A stretch of DNA of 40,286 nt. Origin: Chara braunii. Its lineage: Eukaryota > Streptophyta > Charophyceae > Charales > Characeae. The notes beneath the pieces were generated by a model. It did no database searches, was not told where the DNA came from, and saw nothing but the letters and a program-made list of their open reading frames with translations. Made by a program: the position numbers and the translations under genes. Shown here in pieces: positions 29,280 through 39,610 of the stretch. Every line of letters begins with the position of its first letter. Positions within the stretch are counted from its first letter, which is position 1. Location: the NCBI GenBank assembly GCA_003427395.1, contig BFEA01000031.1, positions 2,534,552 through 2,574,837 on the forward strand, given 5' to 3'.

Positions 29280-30000
29280 TTATAGGACTATAAACACAAG
29301 GTTTTTTTATAACAAAAAATCAGGATATTTTAGTTCTTGAACCTACGGTGCTTCACCAAGTCGTGATTTTCTATGAAAAAAACCGCTTTTTTTCCCACCC
29401 CCTCCAGTAGTTCTGAAAAATTAATTTTCTGTTTTTTTTTTTGTGGATGTTTCACTTTACGTAGAATTTTATTCTTGGAGGAGACCTGAAAAACGTACTA
29501 TCATAATCTTGAATAGATTTCGTGCAAACCTAACAATTTGTTTTGTTAGGTTTTCACGAATCCTATGTTCTATTTGTTAAAGATGAAATGAAAGTTGAAA
29601 TGTCTCAATTGAATTTTTATTTTACTATAACAAATAAATTTTAATTTAGATTGTATTAACTTATTCATGACTGAAAATCCTCGTATATAATAACAATTTA
29701 ATTATAATATTTCGCAAACTCATCCAGATTTTCATTTTATCTCCAGAATCTTGTTCAAATAAGAAGAGATATCCCATTCTTTAAAGGGAAATTTTCAAGT
29801 AAAACGAAAAAAATAAAAAATGGAATGACATTTGTTAATATAAAGTGAAAATTTAAAATTCATAATGTAATTTTACTATAGAATGATAATTTAATTATGT
29901 TTTTTTTGTTGACGTTGTAGTAAGAACTTCTACATAGAGTGCGTTGAAAAGTCGTACTCTTCAGTGTTCTGCTAGGGTGCTTTTGAAAATCATGCTAAGG
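29280..30000. other. Very AT-rich stretch, no gene seen
   Basis: AT content is visibly higher than the rest of the window, with a short inverted pair near 29528-29555 (CCTAACAA...TTGTTAGG). No frame, RNA motif or repeat unit identified. Confidence 0.5.
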
Positions 30001-30041
30001 AAAAAAACTGCATTAGACACCAGAGGCCGAGGTTGGGTACG

Positions 30042-30203
30042 GTGTTGGAGCAGAAACACTTACAAGGGTATCTGCTCGGGTTTTTCAATGTCGGACGTAG
30101 TCCGACCTTTTCGTTGAATTGAGGGACTTCATGAGAAAATGACGCGTCTGCATAAATGTTGTTTCGACCATACCTATGACCGAGAGACTAAAACTTGAAT
30201 CAA
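30042..30203. repeat. Dispersed repeat R1, copy 2
   Basis: Homologous to 23120-23281 in the same orientation. The end AGAGACTAAAACTT is followed by a further partial duplicate GAGATACTAAAACTT at about 30215. Confidence 0.5.
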
Positions 30204-30441
30204 CCCTAAGGTCGAGATACTAAAACTTTTAAGCCCAAGTTCGAATGTTTGCGGCATGTTCGACTTTTCTCCATGTATGGTAAGGCCGTAGTGAAATACG
30301 GTTGGCGCACGTGGTTAGAGCGGCGAAGAGACGATGCTACAATGTCCGTCTCGACGGTTCGTATGGTTGTTTTGCGGTGTCTCGAAGTTGTCTTTGTTTT
30401 GTTTTGTTTAACTCCCCCATGACAAGACTTAAGCAAAAATG

Positions 30442-30550
30442 ATTTACGGGCGCCTTAGCGAGCTTCACTTTATTTCGTTAAGGTGCGAGCACTGCTGTAT
30501 ATTTTTACGTAGGATGTACGCGCGCCTTAGCCAGCTCGCTCAAACTTTAT
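30442..30550. repeat. Two diverged ~40-bp direct repeats
   Basis: ACGGGCGCCTTAGCGAGCTT with CACTTTATTT, and ACGCGCGCCTTAGCCAGCTC with AAACTTTATTT, about 80 bp apart. Confidence 0.6.
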
Positions 30551-30559
30551 TTTCTTCAG

Positions 30560-32180
30560 GTTTTCTTTAATTCGGAAAATCATGGGGGCCTATTGGGATG
30601 GTTGGCAATAAATCATTTCCTTACGCCTATATATTTGTGGAAGTACCCTTGCAAGCCCCACATAATTCTTGTTGATGAATGGTAGCATAGGAATAGGTGT
30701 GAAAATTATCGCATTTAAGACTGCACGTGGAAAACATTTTTTTTTACTTGTCGATTTCAATTCAACTTTATAAATTAGGCACGACTTCACTAGCATTTTG
30801 TGTAACTGTTTTGGTACTTTTTTATTCTCTGCGCATGCATTTTTCTGCGTTGTTCTTTTGCGAGCAATCTTTCCTCCCTCCCCCAACCTTTTTTTTCACG
30901 CTACTATTGCTCAGTTGAAACTGTCTTCTTCCGCCTTTTTTTGCACTCTTCTTTCTCCTTGCTTCCGTTGAATCTTGGTCTTGCTCCACTCCGTCTTTTG
31001 TAATATCCTTTCCCGCATTCGTCTACACGTGGAAAAGAAAACAAACGATAACATGTAAAGAGATTATGAACTCCTCATGCTGCAATCTGATTGGCTGCAA
31101 AGTACCCCATGAGGATTGACATGGTTCTTCCGAATGCTCTCTCCTTTCTCATCTCCTCCCTTCTTTGCCCTCTCTCTGCATCGTCATAGTCCCTCCCTCT
31201 TCTTGGCAACCATAAATTTCGCAAGCACATCGCTCTCGCTCTCTCCTAATACATCGGCCAACTCAAGAGTAGTAGTGGCTAGATGAGGTGGTGATCGACG
31301 TTTCAAAAAGTCATGACGAGTCAAATGCAACTTTGCGGAATTGTGCGCTAGATCGTGAGACAAACTGTAGGATTCAGGCGAATTCACACAGCAGTTGACT
31401 GGATGGGGTAACGATCGCTGAGTCTAAGTGTTGAGCATGTGGCGGGTGGGACCGTCGGCGCTTGAGCCAGAAAAGACGTGTTGATTGCATGGATGGCCCA
31501 TTGGCCCAGGGCCATAGCTAAAGAGTGAACGGATTTGCGCCTTGTTTCCATGGTTTTTCTGCTGGTCACATTTTGAAGTTCAGTTGTACGGCGGCATGCC
31601 AGTTATCCTCTGATTCCTCTTGATCTTGAACAAGTGTATATTCTCCCTCCTTTCCTAACTCCTCCCTCTTCATGAATGTATGAGTAAATGTCTGGATATG
31701 TGTGAAAGGTGTCGGTGGATGCATGTGTAGGCAGAGTCCTCACTAACTCTTGTGTTGTCAAGATCTTGTTGGGAGATCGTTGGAGCGCAATGACTAGTGT
31801 CGGTCCCTTCATTAAAATATATGCTTCTCCTTCTCTTTGGGGAAGTGATGTTGTTGGTGGATGTATGTGGATTCACTTTATGACCCAACCGACTTGTTTC
31901 TCGAGACAATCTTCCCTTCGAAAAGGAGAAGTGCAACGAGGAACTTCGTCGTGTTCCTATGAATGACGAACGCGCAACTCCCCTGACCCTCCATCCCATG
32001 AATGTTTTGACCCCTCGGACGAGTACCCCCTATAAATGTCTTTTACATAAAGATCTTTGTTTTTCTTGTAGCCCAACAGGGAATATAATACTTTGTGCGT
32101 CAACCCGAAGTTATTGATACCCTGATTTCCTACGTGGACACGATCCCCGGATCTAATGAGACTTGATTGCCTTGTCTTGT
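30560..32180. other. No gene seen
   Basis: Unremarkable sequence without long frames, tandem repeats or recognised elements. Several short frames on both strands match nothing known to me. Confidence 0.4.
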
Positions 32181-32185
32181 GAACA

Positions 32186-32746
32186 GTGGATGTGTGTATA
32201 ATGACCATATTGACCGATTCAGTGCAGCCGTCGGGGTGTCAACTTCCACAACCTTCACGCGAGCGACCTTTCCTGTACAGTGAGGACAAAAAACCTGTTT
32301 GCGAGTGGGACGTACGAGAAGTTATCGCCAAGATACGCGGCCCATATCACTTGCCTTCCAAAGCACGGTGTTCATGTGTTGTTAACGTAGGTTTTGTGAT
32401 TGTCGACATTCATTACCCTCCTTATTCCATTCTGCTCCCCTTCAACGAGCTGATCGCCGTCCCGTGGCCGACGGTTGCGCCCCATTGGCCTCGGACTCTG
32501 TGTAGCGATTGTTGCAACACGGAGCGATTTCAAGCCCAAGGGTCCAACTATCGTACACGTGGCGAGGAGGAATCCAAGCAGAAAGCAATGAGGCTACGAC
32601 CCTCATTTTCAGATTCGGAACTTTGCGGCGAACGACATTTGTCCCTTGTTCGAAACCGAGACCCGACGTGCATTCCCCACCCTTTTCGACCCAAAAAGAG
32701 ACGTCGCACCACGCGCATCGAAGTTCATAGATACTTTTTGGATTAG
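32186..32746 (+). other. Unrecognised 186-codon open frame, doubtful
   Basis: Starts MDVCIMTILTDSVQPSGCQL and ends RTTRIEVHRYFLD. It is rich in Pro, Arg and Cys with no domain I recognise. An overlapping 147-codon frame on the minus strand (32885-32442) is equally unrecognisable. It could be part of the LINE remnant downstream. I do not claim it as a gene. Confidence 0.15.
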
Positions 32747-32975
32747 ATAGCCATTGAGGAAAAGGGCCTGCTTCCTTATCCTTTTTGGTTATTCTTCGCC
32801 ACTCCATATCTGGGACCACACAAGAGATTTCAGTTTTGTCTATGTCTCCATACTCAATTTTCCAGGAATCCTTGGCATACCCCATTTTGCCGCTTTTCGG
32901 GCCCCTTTTCGCGCTTTAGTCACTCTGACAGTGAAAGCGGAGAGGTTGAGCGTCACAGGGAGCCGTCCTTACTTG

Positions 32976-33419
32976 GCGTTCAACGATTGGTCGGACATAA
33001 TATGGAAGGAGACAACGACTGGACTTAGGATTGGAGAGCCATCCTCGCGGGACACTGGCCTCAAGGCCAGACGAAAGAACAATCGAGTCCAGCTAAGTAG
33101 ACGGGCAATCTTGTGGACCTTATGGTGGAAGAGATGCATCCTTGCCATTCGTAAGGTAAATGTGGAAGGACAAGAGGCTACTGAGCACATAAAAGAACAC
33201 ATACAAACAAACCTACAAACAAAATGGCAGACAATGATGGGCAAGTTGACATTCCTAAACGACTTGAGAGAGATACAAAAGGCAATAGCCAAGTTCAGTC
33301 AGGAAAGGTTGGTGGGAGAACAAGGGGGTTGGATAGCATCAATCAAATGGGAGGGAGGGCCTGGCAGATATGGGAACACGACAATCGGCGAGGATCCAAG
33401 GAAGATACAGAGGAACTAA
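32976..33419 (+). pseudogene. Second LINE-like C-terminal remnant
   Basis: The frame encodes RRAILWTLWWKRCILAIRK followed by a helical segment EHIKEHIQTNLQTKWQTM and ends at 33419. The ILWxLWxxR motif plus amphipathic tail is the region downstream of zf-RVT in plant LINEs, and has the same layout as GIIMDTLWFGRN in the remnant at 26441. The zinc motif itself is not recognisable here. Weak evidence, family-level only. Confidence 0.4.
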
Positions 33420-34106
33420 AGGTTAGTCTTCAATAGCTGGAGAGACCTGGATCCATCCCTGCCACTCCGTCCCCCATCTGATTTTCCGGATCCCTTCCTG
33501 CCCAACACCTTGTCGCTAGTGGAGAATGCATGGTACGGCCTCTGAAAAGAGAGAAGACAGAGGACTAGAGGAAAAGTAGCTACAGGCAGATAGAAGAAAA
33601 AAACTCAGGAAAGTTGCCCAAACCGACTAACAATTGTGTTGAAGGGCGACAAGGAGAGGCAGCCCCTGGTTCCCATCTTCTCTCATAATCTGTTCAGTCA
33701 ATCCCCTGGAACTCAGGGTAATCAATGCTGGCAGGCCCATTCTCATACTCCTCAGACAAATCTCAGAAACTGCTGCAAATGGGTTGCTAGACCCGCCCAG
33801 CAGGTGACACTCCCCACCAGAAGATGGAGTCTCCCTTGGGGTGCTAGCCGTGATTGCTCTTATGAGGCACCCTTGCAAGAGTGAAGAGGCTCACAATTTG
33901 TACAATCCAAGATGCTGGACCCCTTTCCAGCTTGTGCAGTCCCCCAGAAACAGACTGGAGCCATCACATTGTAAAGGAGACAGGGACAAAGAGGACTGCA
34001 TGGACTGCAGCCATGAAAATGGCAACTCCAATTGGCTTCGTGCTCCTACCGCCACCTGGATACACCTGGATAGTTCTCTGGAAAGGTGTTCGACTAAAGG
34101 GGAAAT

Positions 34107-34520
34107 AAAAGGAATAAGGGGCTCTAGACACTCCTAAAGGAATCCTAAGAGATTTCGGACCAGTCCTAAAAGAATTTTAGGAATTGTGGCGCCGCGGTTA
34201 CACGTATTCCTAAAAAAACATTGTTTAGGACCCAGTCCTAAAAGAAAGTTGTCATCACAAAGAAAAAGAAAAGAAAAGAATCTGTACGTCAGGGTTTCAG
34301 CCAATGGGGTGCCACCACGGTTCATCTTGGGAGGATGCCCTCTCCACACGGACACATTGTTCCTCCGAATTTTAAAGCTCCTCGCGAGGAGCTTCATTTT
34401 TCGGGTACTTTTGGCTGGGGATTCCTATTTTGTTTAGGACTAGTCCTAACGCTGTTTTCACTCCTTTTGTCAGGAAGCAACTTTTAGGAATGTGTGTAGC
34501 AACACTGCATTCCTAAGAGC
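34107..34520. mobile_element. Palindrome-rich TCCTAA-repeat element, candidate MITE
   Basis: TCCTAA/TTAGGA recurs at least eight times in both orientations, including hairpins (TCCTAAAAGAATTTTAGGA at ~34165), a perfect 16-mer TTAGGACTAGTCCTAA (34434-34449) and a perfect 20-mer AAGCTCCTCGCGAGGAGCTT (34375-34394). GGCTCTAG near 34123 and CTAAGAGCC near 34512 may be terminal inverted repeats. No target duplication found. Confidence 0.35.
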
Positions 34521-34533
34521 CTCGATGGACACC

Positions 34534-34630
34534 ACTTGAAAGGTGATCAATTTCCCATGCAACAAGTGGTGTCGAACGGAAGGTGATTAATTTCCCCTAA
34601 CTCACGGAAGGTGATTAATTTCCCCTAACT
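34534..34630. repeat. Inverted ACACCACTTG pair and 26-bp tandem repeat
   Basis: GACACCACTTG and CAAGTGGTGTC form an 11-bp inverted repeat. GGAAGGTGATTAATTTCCCC plus TAACT is then tandemly duplicated, with a variant (AGGTGATCAATTTCCC) inside the hairpin loop. Confidence 0.65.
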
Positions 34631-34904
34631 TTTTTTTTCGTTCCACAACCCCTTGACGAAACCCTTGAGACGGCCGTCCTTGAAACTGACGTGCCGACCG
34701 CATTGCACCAGGAACAGTGGTGATTGGTGGAAAAATCCGAAAGCAAAGAAAAAGGTCTGTGTATTACCCGTCTCGTAGGGTCCAGCCCTTGCGCCCCAAG
34801 TGACCAACAGAGGCACCCTTGGGGTTTTCGTTGATTTGGCTGGGCCGCACTCGGCCACACTTCTGTTTCAAGGGCGGACACTTGGCCGTGGGGATGTGGA
34901 AACA

Positions 34905-35046
34905 GTTACCTCTTTCAAGGGTACTAGGCTCCCTTGAAAAACAACGAATTCCAAGTGGTGTGAACGAGGCCCTAAAAACTGGCATTTTGATTACCTATTT
35001 CAAGGGTACGAGGCTCCCTTGAAAAACAACCAATTCCAAGTGGTGT
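34905..35046. repeat. Two ~50-bp direct repeats with internal hairpin
   Basis: TTTCAAGGGTAC-AGGCTCCC, then TTGAAAAACAAC-AATTCCAAGTGGTGTG occurs twice about 85 bp apart. Each contains the inverted pair TTTCAAGGG/CCCTTGAAA and the CAAGTGGTGT motif seen at 34563. Confidence 0.75.
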
Positions 35047-35104
35047 GGAACGAATACAAAAGGGACGTTCAGTACACATGACGTTTGCATGATTCGGTAC
35101 AAAT

Positions 35105-35196
35105 CATCATCTGGCCTTTATCTCAGTTGGTACACCTACGAGCTGTTGAAATACAGCCCTCAGTTCAAATCCAGATTGATCTAGATTGAAAACGTA
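35105..35196 (+). mobile_element. tRNA-derived SINE (family A), interrupted copy
   Basis: TTATCTCAGTTGGTACACC (A box, ~35117), GAGCTGTTGAAATACAG, and CAGTTCAAATCCAGATTG (B box, ~35161) match the other family-A copies. The 3' part has been split by the 407-bp insert at 35211. Confidence 0.65.
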
Positions 35197-35632
35197 AAAG
35201 CAGAAGAAATCCCCGGCCTCGGGTCATACGCCAACCGGATGTAATGTCCGGAAGATGTGTTTCAATTTTACCTTAGGATAACGTCGCGTTCGAGATTCAC
35301 CTGACTATGGTCCTATCTTATGCTGCTTCCCCTTCCACCTTGTCAGTCTACCTCTCCCTCTCTCCCCTTCTCTCTCTCTCTCTCTTTCTCTCTTTCCCTT
35401 TCTCTTTTCGGGTCCCGAGTGCAGTGTGTGATGACCTTGCTGCGTTTTGGCTTTCGTTGCTCTTGGATGAACTGTGAAGTATAGTGGTATTCCGACAACT
35501 CCATGGTTTCTTCTGTTATTTGCAATACAAAGCGGTAACTTTTCAAAAAAAAAAAAAAAAAAAAAAAAGGAAATTATATTCTTTAAAAAAAAAAGAAAAG
35601 AAAAAGAAAGAAAAAGAAAAAGCAGAAGAAAT
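35196..35632 (+). mobile_element. 407-bp poly(A)-tailed retroposed insert with 15-bp TSD
   Basis: AAAAGCAGAAGAAAT is at 35196-35210 and 35618-35632. Between them, 407 bp starting CCCCGGCCTCGGGTCATACG end at TTTTC plus 24 A, followed by a (GAAAAA)-type extension. AATACA sits about 20 bp before the tail, like a plant near-upstream polyadenylation element. It contains no recognisable frame. It may be a 5'-truncated mRNA copy or a long SINE. Confidence 0.65.
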
Positions 35633-36509
35633 ACACCAGTCTGGCGAAACGGCGTTTAGCTTCGGCACAGTGACTTGCGCAGGTACCCCACCAGAGGTAC
35701 CCCACCGGTGATCATCACACTGCCAACATCTACAGAGAACCGACGCATCGTAGTAACGGACAGAGGAACGTGCTGAGGTAGTCATCCTACAGTAGTATGA
35801 CGGCCACAGCCTTTTGCTGACGAATACGGCAGACACCTCACAAGGAAGAAGCACGCTGTTGTCTTCCACCACCTTCGCCGGGCGCTGTTGTCCTCCCGCC
35901 ATAAAACACGAACAGGAATCAAAAAAAAAAAAAAACGCGAGCACGCATCACAACTCCGTCGGAACAAGATTTCAAAGAGTCAAGACGCATACGCGTTCTA
36001 CTCAGGAAGACGACTGCATCGACTGCAAAGTATTGCTTATCTTTCACACTATACATCAATCCAAATACATCACTGGTGTCCTTTCCTGTATAATTTGGGG
36101 GGAGTGCGCGCGTTCAGATGTTTTGCGACACCAACACGCACCGAGTTCTACGTACAAATCACTGTTTGTCTGCTCTCATATTCGGTCCAAACATCCGAAC
36201 AAGCAGAGTCCTAGCACAAATCTTTGTTAGTGTGTCTTGTCATACTTCGTGGAAATCTCTGATGACCACACAGGGATGCACGTGCGGTAGAGTCTTAGTC
36301 CTAAACACGCAGAGTTATGGCACAAATCTTTTTGCATGTGGTTCTATTTAGTTGAAACATCTTGCACGAAGAAACACACTTGTTAAATATCATCTAATCC
36401 TTCATTATATTGGCCATTGCTTGACGCTATTCCTCCTCTCTCTCCTCATCATCATTATCCCACACCATTCTTGTTGTTCATAATGTGAATTCTTTTCTCG
36501 AGCCAGAAA

Positions 36510-36970
36510 AAATGCAAAGGTCGTAGGCTCTCTCTCGCTAGCCAGACGACAGATCAGTCACTAATCCTTTCTCCATTTTGTTTCAAAGCAACGAAATTCC
36601 TGGTGTTCTCTTATATGATGAAACCCACCTCATTCCATTCATTTTTATTTTTCTTGCGTTGAACTTTTAACTGTCGTAGGCTCTCTAGCCAAAGGAAAAA
36701 TCAATCACCAGTACAACGATACGTTTTGAGCCTTCTTCTCTGTGTTTTTCGAGCATCACTTCATTGTTTTTGGTTTTATAATGGATGCGACTGCCACAGG
36801 TACTCTCTCTCTTTTTTTTTTTTTTTGACAGGTACTCGAATTGGTTGGGCTTAAGAATTAGCATTTGAAAAAAAAAAGAAAACCGCACCTCATTCAATTG
36901 TTTTTTTCCTTCTTTTTTGCTTTTCGCTTTTCGCTTTCAACAGTCTAAGCTCGCTAGCCAAAGCAAAGAT
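36510..36970. repeat. Three diverged copies of a GTCGTAGGCTCTCT...GCTAGCC unit
   Basis: GTCGTAGGCTCTCTCTCGCT, GTCGTAGGCTCTCTAGCC and GTCTAAGCTCGCTAGCC occur near 36522, 36675 and 36942, followed by AAAG-type and TC-rich spacers. Old tandem array. Confidence 0.5.
36796..36838. mobile_element. Tail-only insertion (T-rich) with 10-bp TSD
   Basis: ACAGGTACTC at 36796-36805 and 36829-36838 flanks 23 nt of TCTCTC plus a T run. Confidence 0.5.
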
Positions 36971-37054
36971 ATACCGTATATTCCACAGCACTTCGTCAAC
37001 TTTTTTTGATCTTCGGGGACCCTTCCCCCTTAATTAAAAACAAAAGGAGAGCAA

Positions 37055-37091
37055 GCACACACACACACACACACACACACAGAGAGAGAGN

Positions 37092-37173
<82 letters not shown>
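37055..37173. repeat. Compound (CA)n(GA)n microsatellite
   Basis: About 26 bp of CA followed by about 93 bp of GA, with one N at 37091 marking an unresolved base. Confidence 0.95.
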
Positions 37174-37176
<3 letters not shown>

Positions 37177-37449
37177 TGTTGAATGGCAAAAGCACCACGC
37201 AATTGAGCAAGACAGATCTGACCGACTGAGTGGACGGAGTCGACGGATCGACTGAGTCGTGCGCACACCACACCTCCTCCTCTAGTTTGCTGATGAATGC
37301 CTCTACAACTTGAAGCAATGGTGGTGCCATTCTCACGGAAAAGCCAAAAGCTGTTCACTCGAAAATAACACTTCACTATTTTCTCACAACTCGGAGTAAA
37401 ATAAGAACATCAATGATTTGAAATGCTCCCAAGGATGGCAATGCTTCTA

Positions 37450-37665
37450 AGTTCTATCAAATTCAATGTTTTTTTTTCTGTGTCTTCTCAGACACATAAG
37501 TTTTCTCGACGGCTCTTTTTTTTCTGTCCCCCGGGAAGCGAGAGAACTACAACAACACAACACGACCAACGTGACCCGATACTCGCAGTTTATCTATCTG
37601 CCCTCCCAAATTCAATGTTTTTCTTTTGTGTCCAGAATACCCCCAGTTTACCTATCCTATCCGTC
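37450..37665. repeat. Dispersed short duplication
   Basis: CAAATTCAATGTTTTT occurs at about 37458 and 37608, each followed by CT/TC-rich sequence. CAGTTTATCTATC and CAGTTTACCTATCC are a second pair. Confidence 0.5.
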
Positions 37666-37994
37666 CTCCCAAAACTACCCACTCAAGCCAAAACGCACCC
37701 TCCGCCTTTCTTCGGCGAGACTAGAAAACAAGGTCTCGCAAAACATCCTGAAGAAAATGGACGATGGACGCGAGAGCCAAGCAACTTGACGACTGCACGA
37801 GCAATCTACGAGCGCCGTCGATGTCAAAGCAACGACATACGAAACTAGTAAAATACGACATTATGATATTAAAAAAAAAGAAAAAGAAAAAAAAAAGAAA
37901 AAAAAAGACATACTAGGTATGTCCTCTACCTCATCTCATCCAAAGCCACTAGTTCATCAAGAAGAGAGCACTAAAGAGCGCGTCGAGGCGAGAC

Positions 37995-38340
37995 TCAACT
38001 TTTTACCGTTACCTAAAACTAAACTTTTGACCGTTACCTAAAACTAAACTTTTTACCGTTACCTAAACAACTTTTTTTTTTTTTTTTTTAATTTGGACCA
38101 TTTCTCGATTTCTGCGTGTCATCCTTGCGCAGGGGCCATGCTAATCTTCCTTCTCTGTACGTTCCAATTTTAACGGATGTCCCCAAGGACAAAAAAAAAA
38201 AAAAACTAAACTTTTTACCGTTACCTAAAACTAAACTTTTTACCGTTACCTAAACTAAACTTTTTTACCGTTACCTAAAACTAAACTTTTTACCGTTAGC
38301 TAAACCATTTAACCATAACGGTTAGTTAAACTTTTTACCA
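37995..38340. repeat. Minisatellite, ~25-bp unit CTTTTTACCGTTACCTAAAA
   Basis: About eight units of AAACTAAACTTTTTACCGTT plus ACCT, split in the middle by the U6-e insertion at 38070-38205. Units on both sides are the same, so the U6 copy landed inside a pre-existing array. Confidence 0.9.
38070..38205 (-). mobile_element. U6 snRNA retrocopy (U6-e) inside a minisatellite
   Basis: U6 sequence at 38190-38090 on the minus strand carries the same 4-nt GAAG-type insertion in the ACAGAGA region and the same CGCAGAAATCG change as U6-a at 9386-9487. It also lacks one base in GGAACGATACAG. It has a poly(A) tail (T run at 38072-38088 on plus) and a 15-nt T tract 5' of the RNA. AACTTTTT at both borders is a possible target duplication but is also part of the host repeat. 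Confidence 0.8.
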
Positions 38341-38700
38341 TTAGTTGTTCGGCGTCTGCATCAGGGGTAGGAGGGAAAACAGGGCACAGAAGCCGCTGAG
38401 AAGAAACATAGACGCAAAAAGAAAGAACTGAGCTAATCGTGACGGCCACCAAGTTAAGCCCTTAACTAGTTTCACCATTACTAATGCGCCGTCAGCATCA
38501 GGGGTAGAAGGGAAAACGGGGAACAGAACTAAGCTAATCGCGACGGCCACCAAAGCCCTTAGCTTGGTTTTACCATTGCTCGTGCGTCGTCTGAATCAGG
38601 GGTAGGAGGGAAAACAGGGCAAATCATCAGGGGTAGGAGGGAAAACTAGAACAGACGACACAGAACAGAACTAGAGGTAATGGCGACGGCAACCAAGTTA
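38341..38700. repeat. Tandem repeat, ~125-bp unit, about three copies
   Basis: Each unit contains GCATCAGGGGTAGGAGGGAA, AACAGAACT-AGCTAATCG and GACGGCCACCAAGTTAAG. The last unit has an extra partial copy of the first block. Confidence 0.8.
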
Positions 38701-39420
38701 AGACCTTGGATTGTTCAGTTCTCGGTTCTCTATTAGAGAAATCCTCCCTTCCATTTCTCTGTTTTAGATTCTCCGTTTGATTCACAGTTTAATCTACCGT
38801 TAGACTCAGACGGCTTCTATTTTCCGTTTGGCTCTCCGTTTCAGCTCCTCTGTTCCATTCCGCGTTTCATCCTGTCCTCTTAGGCCCATACGGCTCGCCG
38901 CGCTTGCCTCCATTTCGTATGGATTTCCCCACATACAAAGGAGCTTTAGCCGTTGCTTGAGAATCTGTTCGATTTCAGATAGGTGATCAGGGAGGTGCCA
39001 ATCGCTCTATTCTTTTTTAAAAGAACCAAAGATAGGCTTTCCTTCCCAATCAATGCCAGCGGCCGTGTGTACAGACACTGTCGGGAAGAAGAACGAAACA
39101 GTAATGGCGAGGTCAATCACCACGTGTCCACGCTTAAAAGAAGTATTCAGTAGCCTGCATGGACATTGAAGCTCACAAACGCGCACATTCCCCGACGCGT
39201 TTCGCCTGGCTGCGCTCCAGGGCTTATCGAGGGGCACACCACACTCCCGCATCCACCTGTCTGTGAAGAAGAAGACAGTCTCGACGATAATCATCAGGAT
39301 AAAAATTATCATACTTATATGATCTCAGACAGAGTCAGACTAATAAGTAAGCAAATTACTTATCATAATCGCGCGCGACGGCATGACTGTTACCGTCGCC
39401 ACAACTACGGGCCCAGCATA
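38701..39420. other. No gene seen
   Basis: Contains a small hairpin at about 39367-39388 (GCGACGG...CCGTCGC). A 101-codon minus-strand frame (39312-39007) begins with hydrophobic residues but matches no family and is not called. Confidence 0.4.
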
Positions 39421-39429
39421 TCGTAAAAC

Positions 39430-39610
39430 GCTGATTCCGAGTTATGCATGCTACTCTTTCTTCCTAACGCCGAGTTAAGTAATTCTCTCTTTCTTTTTTT
39501 TTTTTCTTTTTTTTTTATAGTAATTCTCTCTTTCTAACGGCGAGTTATGTCCTTATTTCTTTCAAACGCCGAGTTAATATGCTGTTCTTTCCATCTAACG
39601 GTGAAAAAGG
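39430..39610. repeat. Irregular AACGCCGAGTTA repeats
   Basis: Five variants of AACG-CGAGTTA occur at about 39434, 39465, 39536, 39565 and 39597, separated by TTCTTTC-type spacers. Confidence 0.7.
39478..39535. mobile_element. Tail-only insertion (T-rich) with exact 17-bp TSD
   Basis: AGTAATTCTCTCTTTCT at 39478-39494 and 39519-39535 flanks 24 nt of T run, one C, T run and AT. This is the longest exact duplication of the tail-only set and the clearest example. Confidence 0.7.
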
